Shown in pieces: positions 37,301 through 48,371 of a DNA stretch of 64,000 nucleotides. Made by a program: the position numbers and the translations under genes. The stretch is from positions 107,001 to 171,000 of the forward strand of contig CALNXK010000151.1 of NCBI GenBank assembly GCA_942486035.1, written 5' to 3'. Below the pieces are notes generated by a model. The model did not search any database. It was not told where the DNA came from and saw only the letters and a list, made by a program, of their open reading frames with translations. This DNA comes from Porites lobata. Its lineage: Eukaryota > Cnidaria > Anthozoa > Scleractinia > Poritidae. The first letter of the stretch is position 1; each line of letters opens with the position of its first letter.

Positions 37301-37307
37301 AGCCATC
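29621..37307 (-). CDS. Gene X, unit B: acidic orphan protein (5-6 coding exons)
   Basis: Best supported gene of the window with X_C. Minus-strand exons: 37292-37313 (acceptor GTTTTTCTTGTAG; ATG gives MAEKK), 36564-36604 (NNDEEKDKEEVAT), 35048-35114 (EDDVTETAQDLQAAPDPGYR then HE), 33532-33568 (RYIMSTSSYWAK), optional 30336-30404 (FNEDGNNHTDVYKRNNTTKI then HK; donor AAAG|GTAAGT, weak acceptor) and 29621-29679 (ENGTVKDLMFISKLIRCL, stop; acceptor TTTTAATTGTTTCAG). Phases 0, 2, 0, 1, 1 fit at every join, so the optional exon can be skipped in frame. Predicted length is 72 or 95 residues. The N-terminal half is very acidic. No signal peptide, membrane segment or known domain. In the last exon B and C differ by two silent changes and one Thr/Ser change, which supports this frame. 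A 5' UTR exon probably lies at 38829. Confidence 0.65.
31268..31391. repeat. TTA/ATT microsatellite, unit B
   Basis: About 40 near-perfect TTA triplets. It creates spurious poly-Leu and poly-Ile open frames on the two strands. The unit C counterpart (50049-50163 and 50440-50478) is split by other sequence. Confidence 0.95.
31392..31560. mobile_element. Repeat with CTATACGGGGAGGCTGCGCC motif, unit B
   Basis: Reads CTATACGGGGAGGCTGCGCC, then GGTATATAAAAGGGTAAGGG, then CGGGGCGGAGCCCCCC: the GGGGAGGC...GCGCCCC and GGGGCGGAGCCCC blocks form a loose inverted repeat. The same element is at about 50476-50605 in unit C with a deletion. It starts at the microsatellite and looks like the tail of a non-autonomous element. 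Confidence 0.55.
31592..32040. mobile_element. MITE with AAAGGGACAGGTTCACGG termini, unit B
   Basis: Left end CTTAAAGGGACAGGTTCACG plus GTTCAGCACATGC; right end GCATGCGCTGAACCGTGAAC plus CTGTCCCTTTAAG. The inverted repeats are about 33 bases with one mismatch or indel. Length about 450 bases, no coding capacity. The same insertion is at 50643-51089 in unit C; it is not seen in unit A. Confidence 0.88.
34374..34550. mobile_element. Short TIR element with AGGCTGTGCTCTA ends, unit B
   Basis: AGGCTGTGCTCTA at the left and TAGAGTACAGCCCT at the right form terminal inverted repeats of about 13 bases. About 175 bases. Present at the same site in unit C (53419-53585) and absent in unit A, where the flanks join near 16395. 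Confidence 0.7.
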
Positions 37308-38828
37308 TTGAGTCTACAAGAAAAACAAAGCAAAGTATTTTAAAAAATTGAAATTATTTCAAGAATTGGTTTGGACTTTGTTTGCAACCTGTATTTGTGA
37401 AAATTTTGTATGTATCAATAATTATTCACTGAGGTTCTTAAATGGAGTATGATTGATCAGAGATTGATACTTATATAAGCAAAAAGTGCGAAAGAAGACA
37501 ACGAAATCAAGAAATCAGCTGTAGTAGTTCAAAGCGTAGTAAAAATCACGAGCATATTGCAGTCTCCCCAGTTCGCTCACCAGGTAAAAACAAGATTTCG
37601 CCGCGCCTCGAACTCGGTGAGTACAAATTGCCAAATTTATACACGCCAAATTGCCATTGGAGTAAAATAGTTGTGTAGATAAGATGTAGTGGGCCAAATT
37701 TGACAATATAAGTTGTGGGTGTGAGGCAAGTGGTGCAAATCGATGTGCAACCAGCGTATCGTTGTGGTTTTACTGCACAGAAGACGTACTTTTGTCTAAG
37801 CACCGGAAGAGTTCACTTCACCGCAAGAGTTCGGCCGTTCCACAAAACAGGTCCCAATTAAGAGGAGTACACTATAGGCATTTCAAATTAACTAAAAAGA
37901 CATTACAAGCCATGCTGTGATTGTCTTTTAAAGCTCTGGAGTTGTTTGTCATAGTGATTTCAAAACGTCTTGACAATAAGTAAAAAGGCAGTTTAAAAAT
38001 AAGGGTCCAGAATGATTCTGTTTAAACAGTTTTCCTCTGACTTATTGGCACCGACATAAAGTTCCCGTGTTTTGCCCATATGGCTATGAAATTTAGACCT
38101 TTGTATAAGCTCAATGCATACTGTGCGATTGTTTGGTCGTGTGCGAGTGGCACAGGTTAAAACAACTGTTTATCCCAGCACAGCTGTTCCATAAATTGAG
38201 TCATGCGGAGTTTAAACGTTGGTGGTACGTGCATCTTAATTATGGAAGTGAAGTGTTGCAACTTCACTTTTTGTGGTATTAATTGAACAGTCATGCTTTC
38301 CAAAAGAGGAAATTGGTTTGTAATGAAACTAAAAATGCTTGGTGTTGACTCGACGGCAGCGATAACCATGCCTCAATAAAAGGAATTTACGTTCGTTCAA
38401 ACTTAAATCGCGTTTACTTGCTCACGTTCAAAATGTCAAGTGCAGACGAATTTTCCTGTAGTTAAACTTAAGCCACTTCTGAAACCCAGTTCAAGAAGAG
38501 AAAGAGAAAGGAATATTCGCGTCCTCCATGAAACGTTACGGATTTATAGAAAGTTTCACCTCGCAGTCGTGCACTGGACGTCGAAGAAATGTACCAAAAA
38601 GTGGGGTTTATGTGCAGAACTGTTGTTTAGCTTAAAAATCTAACTGTTTTTTGGCGTTCTTGTCGACGTCGTCGTCGCGGTCGCTCCCTTTTATACGTAA
38701 TGTGGTTACAGTGGGACTGTCAATCCTTGTTGTTTTCTTGTCGAAAGACTAATATATTAAAGGTATACGCAGGCGATAAAGCAACCTGAGAATTATTTCA
38801 TGATTTATTGTGGAGAATCTTCACATAC

Positions 38829-38885
38829 CTTGGCTCAGATCCCTCCTTAACTGGGTTGATGTGTAGTTTTCTCCTGTATGCTACG
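38829..38885 (-). promoter_or_regulatory. Candidate 5' UTR exon of X_B
   Basis: Minus strand AAGGAGGGATCTGAGCCAAG|GTATGTGA. The splice donor is conserved in all three units while surrounding bases vary. The transcription start was not located. Confidence 0.45.
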
Positions 38886-41164
38886 CCGACCCGAATCTGC
38901 TTTTCGTCGGGCATACATGTGCACTAGGAGTAGGATTATGCTTGCGCATGCTCTAAAAATCGAACCGGCGAGGACCGTAGGCTCGCACACTTTAAAATGT
39001 TGGATTTTGTTCCGAATGTAAGGTAAAGCATCCTCCATTCTCCCAATACCCAGTCGTTATCTAAAATAACAAAAAAGATGAGTTAGACACCATGTCAGTA
39101 AACCCTTGCTTAAATGCACGCTGTCCATTACACTCTCCTTCATCTTCGCATCTTCGGTGTATGACAACGCTTTCCAATTGTGTGGCACGTAAACCTGTTA
39201 AGAAGGGCTTCGTATGTTATGGCTGTCTTTTTCAGTATAATTTAGTACTGATTTGTTTCAGTTCTTCGTATTAGCCAACGTTCTTAGGCAGTGCAACTTC
39301 TGTTAAGGAAGACGTCCGTTATGGGTTTCTCTGTACATCACTTGATTTTGTGAACAAAACGCAAAACGTCGAGCCTACCCGAATAAAAATACATTTTGCT
39401 GAGCCAATGTGTGTCCTGTATCTCCACGAATTTGAGCTGGGAGTAGGAAATAGCAAGATAGGAAATGGTTACTCAATAACTGCTAAGGCTGAGTTATTAT
39501 TTTTGATTTCAACTCCAAATTCATCGTCCTCTACGTAGCAGTAAACTCCCGTCATACTTTGTTCGTTCGTTTGTTTGTTTTTGCCGCTTTAAGGCGCCGT
39601 AACCTTTCCCAAAGCAGACCGCTCTCAAGACGAACACTTCAGCCATCAGTGCAAAGCAGATCATGGCTAAATTTCAGTGGTTTGCCCTCAAATGACGCGG
39701 ACAGCAAGGGGTGGCTAGTTCTGGTCAAATTTTAAAACATTTTCCCTGCCAAATATAACTTAACTTTCGACGACTACCCACGGGTCTGTCTACCCAGTCG
39801 AAGTGACGAAACAAGCAAGTGAGCAAACGAACGAAGGGGGAATCAGCTCTTGCGTGTGCTGTCGTGTGTTACGTTTGATGTATTCACTCTGAAAAACAAG
39901 TGACTATTTGTATCCTAAAAGCCGTCAGTTTTGCAATATCCATTCTGTTTTTCACCTGGTTTATTGACATTTCTCGTTTTAAGTAGATCACAGACCGCCG
40001 GTCGTCGAAGTTTCTGCGAAATACATATTGACATCCATCCTTGTCTTCTGGTGGAATATATTTTAATGAATTTTGTACGATGAAAGGGAATATTTAGAAA
40101 ACGTTTCAAACATTCTAAATAACCAGGAAAGTGAAGCAAAAGATACCATCGTTTTTCGTAATTTCCAGCGAAAGAAGTTTGCATTTTAAACACTAACTTT
40201 CTAAAACTTTTAGTCCAAGATTTAGAAGTACTGAAACGTTTTCGATTCAGTGGTCGCTTGGAGGTATTTGCCCCTTTCTACCACTAACTGAAAATTTCAT
40301 AGGAGTTGCATTTGTTATTCCAAACATAGTTTACAGGCAGTCTTTCTAAACTCTTCTTTAATCCAGCTTACCTCCAGTTCTTCGGTGTCTTGAGGAGAGG
40401 TTATCTACCAGCAGTTTCTAAGCTTCCTCGATTCAGTTATCATATAGATATATGTCTGGTCCCCGCTTATAATGGGCATTTTTCATACCGTCCATACATT
40501 CTAGAGAACATTCGTCAAACGTTGTCGTATGCAAGGCATTTCTCTTCGCGGAAAGAATCACATCGCCCAACAGTTTACAATTTGCGTATATGATAAAAGT
40601 TAGCTAGTCGTTATTTACTCAATAGGAAGTCATGCATTCACTGAGGCATCATTTTTGTATTGTTTGAAGGTAGTATGTGCTAAGACACATCCCGTTTAAG
40701 AAGAAGTTTTTTAAGTGAAAGCGCGTTGGCGTTTAAAATTGTGTGCTCAATTTCATCTTTGTTTTCTTGGTATATTCATATGCAATTTTTTCATTTAATT
40801 ATCTTCGATTTTTTTAATCAATTTTAATTTTACTGATCATTGTCCAGTTTTTGACTGTTTCAAAACAGATAACTCGATTTACAGACACAGAAGGCAATCA
40901 AAAAATACGCACTGTATTCCAAACAAAATAGTTGATGTTTAGCGGCCCATGAAAAGTTTGTGCTTAACCGGCCACGGTCATTTTATGAATATATTCGAGA
41001 TCTGTCATAACGGGATTGTTTACAAATCCTGTCAAAACTGTTATTTGGTTTCCTAGCAAAACATTTGATCATATTCAGTTAACACAAAGGGTTGATTATC
41101 TATATTGATGAATGTTTTTCTTTATGCCTTCTTGACACTGGACTAATAATTAAGAATCATAGAG

Positions 41165-41256
41165 TGAGGCTGAGAAGGATGTGAAGAATTAGGAGGCCTC
41201 GGCCTTGGTGGGTAACATCCACCGAGGCCTGCATAATTCTTCACATCGTACGACAG
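41165..41256. repeat. Palindromic element near the right end of unit B
   Basis: Copy of the palindrome at 23355-23447: GATGTGAAGAATTA and TAATTCTTCACATC arms around GGCCTCGG...CCGAGGCC. Confidence 0.75.
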
Positions 41257-42038
41257 CTGAATTCAATAATTGTATTATTATTCATTCAAAATATTTCTAA
41301 GTTCTAAACATGCTTACCTCCTCGTAGGCTTTCTTCGAAACTTTTGTTTATTTCTAGGCACAGTATTAGCGGATATAAAAAAAGGTTTTTCTCCTCAAGA
41401 AATAAATAACGTCCATCGTGTAATATGCTTTGCGTATTTTTGTATTTCTTCGAATCAAAAAGTCAGCTATTTCGTCCTCGAATAGCCGTGAACTCCATTT
41501 TTTTAGTTCACTCTTGCCCAAGCAGCCTCGTTTTCAATCAAATATACTAACGTTCAGCCTCGTGTCCAATCGAATATACCATCGAATTGACGGTTTATTG
41601 CCACGTCTTCTAAATATGGTAAGCGCCAGTTGGTTAAGAAGAATTAGTCGGAGGATTGGAGCCAATTAGAAACTGCGAGATATTTTGAATGAATAATTAA
41701 CAGTGTTTAGGCATAAGAGTTTGGTAAATTAAAACTGCGTTAGAATGCAGGTATGTTAATCCCGGCTGAACTCTGAATATCATTCAGTTATCATTTTTTA
41801 TTAAGATAACAAAGACTAAGAAAAGGAAAAGTGCCACAGGATCCGGCATGTCATCATTAGCCTGAAGAAACAAAAGAACCGGTTAAACCCTTAACTAAAG
41901 TAAATTAGGAAAATAAGAACTAATTGAACTGAAAAGTCCGTTCTAATGTGCAGAGACTACGCAGCATTTCGAGAATATGCATAATCTTCTCTGGCCCAAA
42001 AAATTACCACCTCAGATCGAAAGTTTCGCTTTATGGTT

Positions 42039-43740
42039 TTAGCGACGTTGCTTTTGTTTACTGAATGAAATAGAAGATTCCATATACACCTGTGGTTGAG
42101 CATGACTCGACCCCGCTATCATATTTGGTAGACCATACCTGAAAGATATGTAAAACAGTCGGTTAACTTCCATTCTCGTCATCGATAAAATGAAAGATGA
42201 GTAGCGCAAAAACTCATCAGTAGCAGGCAGCCTTTGCTCGCCCTAAAAATACGCCGAATTGAAGGCTAGTGTCAGCAGAGCTGTGCCCTTAAGTGCAAGT
42301 GAAACTATGACTTTTAATTAGACGTTGTTGTGCATAGTGTAACGTACGTTTGTCACTGTAAACTGGTCGGAATGATCGGGCCTCTTGCAGTGGCAACATT
42401 ACAACTAATTATGCTTTTATGATATCTTTGTCAATGTGTCATTTTCGGCTAGGAAACTGTTCATTTGCTCCGGAAAGCAGGTTATTTCACCACCTACCTT
42501 CTCGATTTTTTGTCGAATACGCCTCCCCATTCTGTGATAACTTGTGATTACTACTAGTAAGTTAGCTAGGGTGGGTACTATATGGTGGAGATGATAATTT
42601 GTATAGTAAAGTTCTTTATAGACATGACTGTTTTTAGTGTCTTACCTGGCTTGATTTGCCTGGTGATCATTTTGCTGGCGTATAGCTTGGTTCGCGGCGT
42701 TGGACCCCTAGTGAGTTAGAGAGAATCAGCATTCTGATAAAACTGAGACATATGGGGGAATCAAGTGTGTAAATGAGGTTCAAAAGGGAAAGTGAACTTT
42801 TCTGAGCGACTGAAATTTGAAAGAAGGAGAGGAGAGTTGCCGTGGGACGTAACAAAAAGGATTTTACCATTCTTTTCAGTGGTTAAAGTTGATGTTGGTC
42901 ACTCGGGCTGCTCGGCCGCGTGGTCAAGTGCTCGGTAAATCACTCGATTTGAGAATCGGTCAGTTTTAGTGAGTGGGTCAGTCAGTCTGTTGGTCTTACG
43001 TCATTTCCTGGCGTATTTTTATTAGAGCATAGAATTTAAATTCGCTTGTGTTTTTGAAAAAGGAGTGAAAATTTGCTAACATTTACTTCTTGTGTCAGTG
43101 GAATATATTTTTAAGATCATTATTTTGAATATTAGATGTTAGTAAATGTTTTGCGTGAGGTTTAGGAAATGTAATTTCTGACGGTTGAGTGACTAGGAAC
43201 GAATTAGTCAGAAATTACTATTCTGATGGCACGATTGAGAGGTTTAAGTATTCTCAAGGGAGAGTTTTGAGTATTTAATGTTTTAGCGGGGAATATTAAT
43301 CATTCTAGCTCAGTCAGTCTTTCTGTTTGCTGTTGTCAATTTAGTTAAATTTTTTCTATGGAGTTATGCGTTTGTTTGTACCTCTTCCCCGAGGTTCCGT
43401 GCCATTGCATTAGATGGGGAATACGTTTCCACATATTTTTTGGCCACATCTAAAGAGTGGTTTTTTAGTGGTTTTTCGTATCTGGCGTGGTACACTTAAT
43501 TTTTTCAAGCTTTTCAAGTTAGACTTGCTAGTATATTCTATGTTGTAATAAGTATATGTTACGACACATTGTTGTTGTCGGATGACTGACTGACCATTCC
43601 TCAATAAACTATTTCACATTGAATGTTTCGTTATAGTGTAGTCAGAATACAGTATTTTCACCTGCCCAAGCGCGAAGGGCACCACGGGCTGATTTGTGGG
43701 TGAACTGCCGGAATCACTGTTTGTATCCATTTCTTCATTG
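42039..43740 (-). CDS. Gene Y, unit C: 3' coding exons with altered C-terminus
   Basis: Minus-strand exons 43662-43740 (NEEMDTNSDSGSSPTNQPVV then PFALGQ), 42646-42707 (same splice sites as unit B) and 42039-42138. Phases match as in unit B. In the last exon a 7-base deletion near 42058 (TTTTGTTTACTGAATG here, TTTTGTTACTTGTTGACTGA in unit B) shifts the frame: the tail reads SKQKQRR and stops, about 5 residues shorter and lacking the KATS(V/L)(N/K)P ending of A and B. One Ala/Gly change also occurs in this exon (GCG to GGG). As in unit B, the first two exons of Y_A are missing. A probable solo LTR (43169-43652) lies in the intron after the first listed exon, about 10 bases beyond its donor site. 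AATAAA follows at 41797-41802 (minus strand). Confidence 0.52.
43169..43652. mobile_element. Probable solo LTR, unit C only
   Basis: About 484 bases absent from the otherwise near-identical unit B (junction at 25372). It begins TGTAATTTCTGAC and ends GTCAGAATACA: TG...CA ends with short inverted repeats, as in LTRs. It contains CTCAATAAACTATTTCACA, a polyA-signal-like block near its right end. There is no clear target duplication and no coding capacity; an imperfect DNA element is the alternative. Confidence 0.6.
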
Positions 43741-44033
43741 CTAAATGAAAAGGAAAAGTCAGGTCAGTAGCAATCGAAAAATTCTTGTCTCCAGGATATT
43801 CAGTTTTTGAAAGGGTATCTCCAAAAAAAGAACGTACTAACATTTTACCATTAAAATACTGAACACTTCACAGCATTGAGGTTGTGTCGTTTAGCTTCCT
43901 TAAAAGTTGCATGAAGTTTTTGCCCATAGAAAGGTAGAGGCGTCTAATGTTATTCAGCAATACCTTTATTAAGTACATGTAAAACCTGAAAAAGCCACCC
44001 CATTTGTGAGCGGTATTGTATTACCTAGAGTTT

Positions 44034-44115
44034 AGCTGGTAAAATCTTGGCGCTGCCAGGTTTACAAACAAGCATATACGTAGAAGCAGTAGCGCGCTTT
44101 TCTTTACTGTCTTTT
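44034..44115 (-). other. Candidate hydrophobic cassette exon (unit C copy)
   Basis: Same coding reading as the unit B copy at 25755-25836, with the donor AG|GTAATAC kept. The acceptor is as weak as in the other units. Confidence 0.33.
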
Positions 44116-44840
44116 ATCTGTACAAAAGTTTCTGGAGCAAACCACTTCTTCTTTATTTCTAGAATAATACCTTTTGAATGAGCTTAACGCCACTTTGTGA
44201 TCAGGCAATCACAAATTTCTTCAAATCAAACAATCAAACAATCAAAAATTTCATCACAGATCACTTGAAGTGAACACCACACGGGTGAGAAGGCGCGGGA
44301 AAACACTTGCGCGCAAAGCACGATGGACTAAAGAGCCACCCACCCGGACAAAGCCCTCTATTGTCTTGACCCGTCGGTGCTCCCTGGTCTTGATAAATGA
44401 TCACTGAAGCGCAAGCGAAAATTCAGAACTCGTGCTGAAAATATACATGGTTGAGTTTGAAATAGAGTCGGTATGTGGAAAAATGCGCCGAGTATTGGCT
44501 TAGGCATTAAAGCTTATAAAAAATAGCAATGTAAGAAAATTTGTCCGCTTATAGTTTTATTCACAGCGTCGAGTTGAAAATTGCGTGGTTCTACTATGTA
44601 ATTTGATGAAGCGGGTTGAAAATACACAACGAGCAAGGTCAAATAGAAGAGTCGAGTTTAAAAGGTAAAAGACGGGAGTAAAAACGTTTTCCAATGATGC
44701 GAAATCTAAAGGAAGAGTGTAAAATTTTGAATTTAGCTGTAAAATTCAAGTACCGAGGTTAGAAATTTAAATGATTGATTAAAAATTCAAACCATGAATT
44801 GTGGCGGGGATCATACGCCATAGCCTTCATAGTCTGCTAT

Positions 44841-44925
44841 ACAGCCGTTTTTAGAGTCGTCACGCAACGCTCCTCTCCGTTTGTGGGGAGGAGCTTTGCG
44901 TGACGACGCTAAAAACGGCTGTGTT
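44841..44925. repeat. Foldback element (CAGCCGTTTTTAG palindrome), unit C
   Basis: Same palindrome as 26885-26975 but without the neighbouring CCCGGG(G)n insertion. It gives the pre-insertion state of that site. Confidence 0.85.
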
Positions 44926-45587
44926 GCAGACTATAGCCTTCATGGCATTAGATTTTCTCACGAAAGAGTCAATAATCCTTGGTTACCGATCTAGCGTAAG
45001 TGAAGACAGCCTAATTAGTGGGAAGACAGTTTTACAAAAAGCGCCAAAGTTATCTTTTACCTGCGGCTGTTATTATACCCAGTCTCGATGGAAAGCAATA
45101 TTCATGATTTTGTCTCGTCTGAATGGAAATTACTTCTCGTGAAAGAGATGTAAATTGCTGCGCAAATAGTTATGCGGCAGTTGTAATTCCACTTATATTT
45201 TCTTGCATCTCTCCAAATCGCAAGTCGAATGTATTTAAACTATCTCCAAAAGCGATCTTTTAAACACATTTTCACTGGCTCAGGTCAAAAGTGAAACGGT
45301 TTTCCTGTTTGGCCCCGGCGCAAAATGCGCACGCTGACGTTGTGTACTACAATATTTAAATGTCACTTTCAAATCGATAATGTCTTAGTTATTTACTTCA
45401 GTTGTACTTTCATTGAGAACCCAAAAGCACTGAGTATTTCTCTTTCGTGTAAACAATGTTAAAGGGGCTGTGTCATGTCTGTTTCCTTCACTTTCTTTAC
45501 TATGCCAATTACGCGTTACCCTGGTCCCACAGGTTTTTCTTGAAATTTTAGGCTTCGCGAAAGAGGGAGCAAACCGGGAAGCGGCGA

Positions 45588-47160
45588 CAACGAGTCGCGA
45601 TTATAATCGTTTCTTTCAAACAGTTCCAGGTAAAACAAACTCAAATTTCTTGAAAGGCGTCAAAATCCGGCCGAACTCAGGCGTGTAATACACGCAAATG
45701 GGATTTGAATTTGACGCCAGTAAGTCTCTTGACGGCGGTCGTTACAATGACGATTACTTTAGTTTTCACTTGTGCAGTGAGCTGTGAACTTGGGTGTTAG
45801 AATTTGACAAACAAGATTTGTAGATTACAGGTTTTTCAGTCACCCACACTGAAATAAAGGATTTGGATGATTTACTCAAAGTTTTGTGAGAGTTTTTTCA
45901 CAAGCGGAGGACCCGCTGTCGTGATTTCGAACCTGCTCTTCCCTTTGCTGATAATGAAACAATATTGACCGTGCCTTCTTTTTAGTGGGTGTTAAGTGCA
46001 GCTCGCGTGTCGATGGAATACCGGCGCGTGCCCTACTAATTAGGCCACTAATGGATATAACTAATTAAGTTCAAGGCACGCGGAAAATACGCGTATAACA
46101 CAGACGAACTTTCCTGCCAAGCGAAATATTGGGAAAATAAGTGGAAGTGCACAGTAACTGTGACCAATGAAAACTCGTGTATTTGGGTGCGCTTCCTAAG
46201 CCTTCTCCCTTAAACAAATAGACACTTTCAGGAACTGATGGGCCCCTGACGTTTTGGCTCTTACGTAGACAGTAAGGAGAACAAACAATCGAGGTCAGTA
46301 CATTTGCATTAGGTCGACAAACAGCACTTTTTTTCTTCATTCAGAATGAAAACCGATTTTTGTGTGTGTGTGTGTGTGTGTGTGCACGAAATGGCTCCAA
46401 AAGAAGCTAACAATTACGTTGCAGTGCTATAAACATTAACTACAACAGTCGCAGTCGCCGTCAACGAGTCGCGATTGTAATCCTTTCTTTCAAACAGTTC
46501 CAGGTAAAACAAACTGAAATTTCTTGAAAGTCGTCAAAATCCGGCCGAACTCAGGCGTGTAATACACGCGAATGGGATTTGAATTTGACGCCAGTAAGTC
46601 TCTTGGCGGCGGTCGTTACAATGACGATTGCTGCAGCTTTCACTTGTGCAGTGAGCTGTGAACTTGGGTGCTAGAATTTGACAAACAAGACGGAAATATG
46701 GTCGATGAAATACCGGCGCGTGCCCTGCTAATTTGGCCACTAATAGATATAGTTAATTAAGCTCAAGGGACGCAAAAGATACGCGCATAACGCAGACGAA
46801 ATTTCTTTCCAAGCGAAATACCGGAAATATAAGTGGAAGTGCAGAGTAACTGTGACCAATGAAAGCTCGTGTATTTGGGTGCGTTTCCTAAGCCTTCTCC
46901 CTTAAACAAATAGACGCTTTCAGGAACAGATGGGCTCCTGACGTTTTGGCTCTTTACGTAGACAGTAAGGAGAACAAACAATCGAGGTCAGTACATTTTC
47001 ATTGGGTCAACAAATAGCACTTTTTTTCTTCATTCAGAATAAGAACCGATTTTGTGTGTGTGAGTGTGTGTGTGCGTGTGTGTGTGCACGGAATGGCTCC
47101 AAAAGAAAATAACATTTGCGTTGTAGTGCTATCTACGAAAATCGCAGTCGCCAGCTCGAT
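45588..47160. repeat. Tandem duplication inside unit C
   Basis: The segment at about 45588-46459 is repeated at about 46460-47160: both hold CAACGAGTCGCGATT, CAAACAGTTCCAGGTAAAAC, TGACGCCAGTAAGTCTCTTG, CTTCAGGAACTGATGGG-like blocks and a (GT)n tract. Unit B has only one copy (about 28040-28980). The second copy lacks about 200 bases. A dinucleotide (GT)n tract occurs at 46358-46384 and a variant at 47056-47090. Confidence 0.8.
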
Positions 47161-48371
47161 GCCATAACTGTGCTTCAGTCGGCCTCCTGAGACAGAGTGA
47201 ACCACTTTTGTTTGCCGTTGTTGTCGCACGGCCGGCACGCGCGCAAAAGAGGCCTTCAATAAAGAGATAAGGAATTCTTTCAAATGCAAATCGGGGGTGC
47301 GCTTTTTATTTCGAAAGTCTATAGTCGAGAACAAATGTTTATTTTAAGCTAGAAAATTATTTTCCCGACGCGCTGACACTTTCAATTGGGCATTAAACTC
47401 GTACTTTTAAAATATGCAACTGTCTCCTGGGAATTCAAGCATAGCAATATTCTGCGAACCTTTTGCTAAAATTTAAATTCCAGTTTAAAACAAATGACAG
47501 CTATCACTAAAAGGCATACTTGTCTACTTGTTTCTCAGACAAGTAAGGAACAGCTTGCCACAATATACAAACCAATGCTATGCTTTTTTAACTTCAGTTT
47601 AAACAAATCTGAGAATCTGGGAGGTTACTGACTCATCGCTTCAAAGAAATAGTCGCCGAATAAAAACTAAACAATTTTAAGCTTCAGGGTAGCTGCAAAT
47701 TGCTTTTCAATGTTCAGTGCAAAGTAATTTGGTAGGGGTTCCTTAATGATTAAGAAAAAACGAATATGAATAACCGAATATGAATAATAATTTGCGATAT
47801 ATATTAAAAGGATATTTTTGAGGCATCGGTAATTAGTATGTGTAATCAAATGTTGTCGAGTGAAATAAGGGGATAATTTCACCCTCAAATTTCGTGCCAA
47901 AATTAGGGAGTAACTTATCACCCATGATATGATATAAGTAACACGGCGTTGAACTGAAGGAATTTGACTTGCCGTTGATGATATTTTGCAACCTGTGGAT
48001 TTTAACTGAGTGCTTAAGTATTCACAATGTACAGGTAGTCTTATGGTCTACAGTAACATATCGGCATTTCCACGGGCAATTTTAGCTGTAAAAGGCGTAC
48101 AAAAACTAACTAGACTGAAAAACAAAACATAAAAAGATAAAAAGTTCACACTTTTTAGAGAATAAAATGAGATTTTCTTTCCTAATTCCTGATAGTTTGC
48201 GATAAATGGACAACAAATGAAAAATGAACAGTCAATAGTCTGGTGCCAGATTTGACTGCTTCAGTCATCACTAGTTCAGTAACGATGATTTCAACAACCC
48301 TGAATGAACGGAAATAATTTTAAATTTCTCATAGTGTGGTACAGAGCGTGGATTAAACAAATTAAAGCTAA

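Larger units (their letters stand above)
23970..41779. repeat. Tandem unit B of a three-copy array
   Basis: About 17.8 kb, containing X_B and Y_B. From its left edge to about 35.3 kb it is nearly identical to unit C (41.78-54.4 kb). From about 39.3 kb to its right edge it is nearly identical to unit A (21.5-23.97 kb). Between these it differs noticeably from both. This is the pattern of a hybrid unit formed by unequal crossing-over. Confidence 0.95.
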
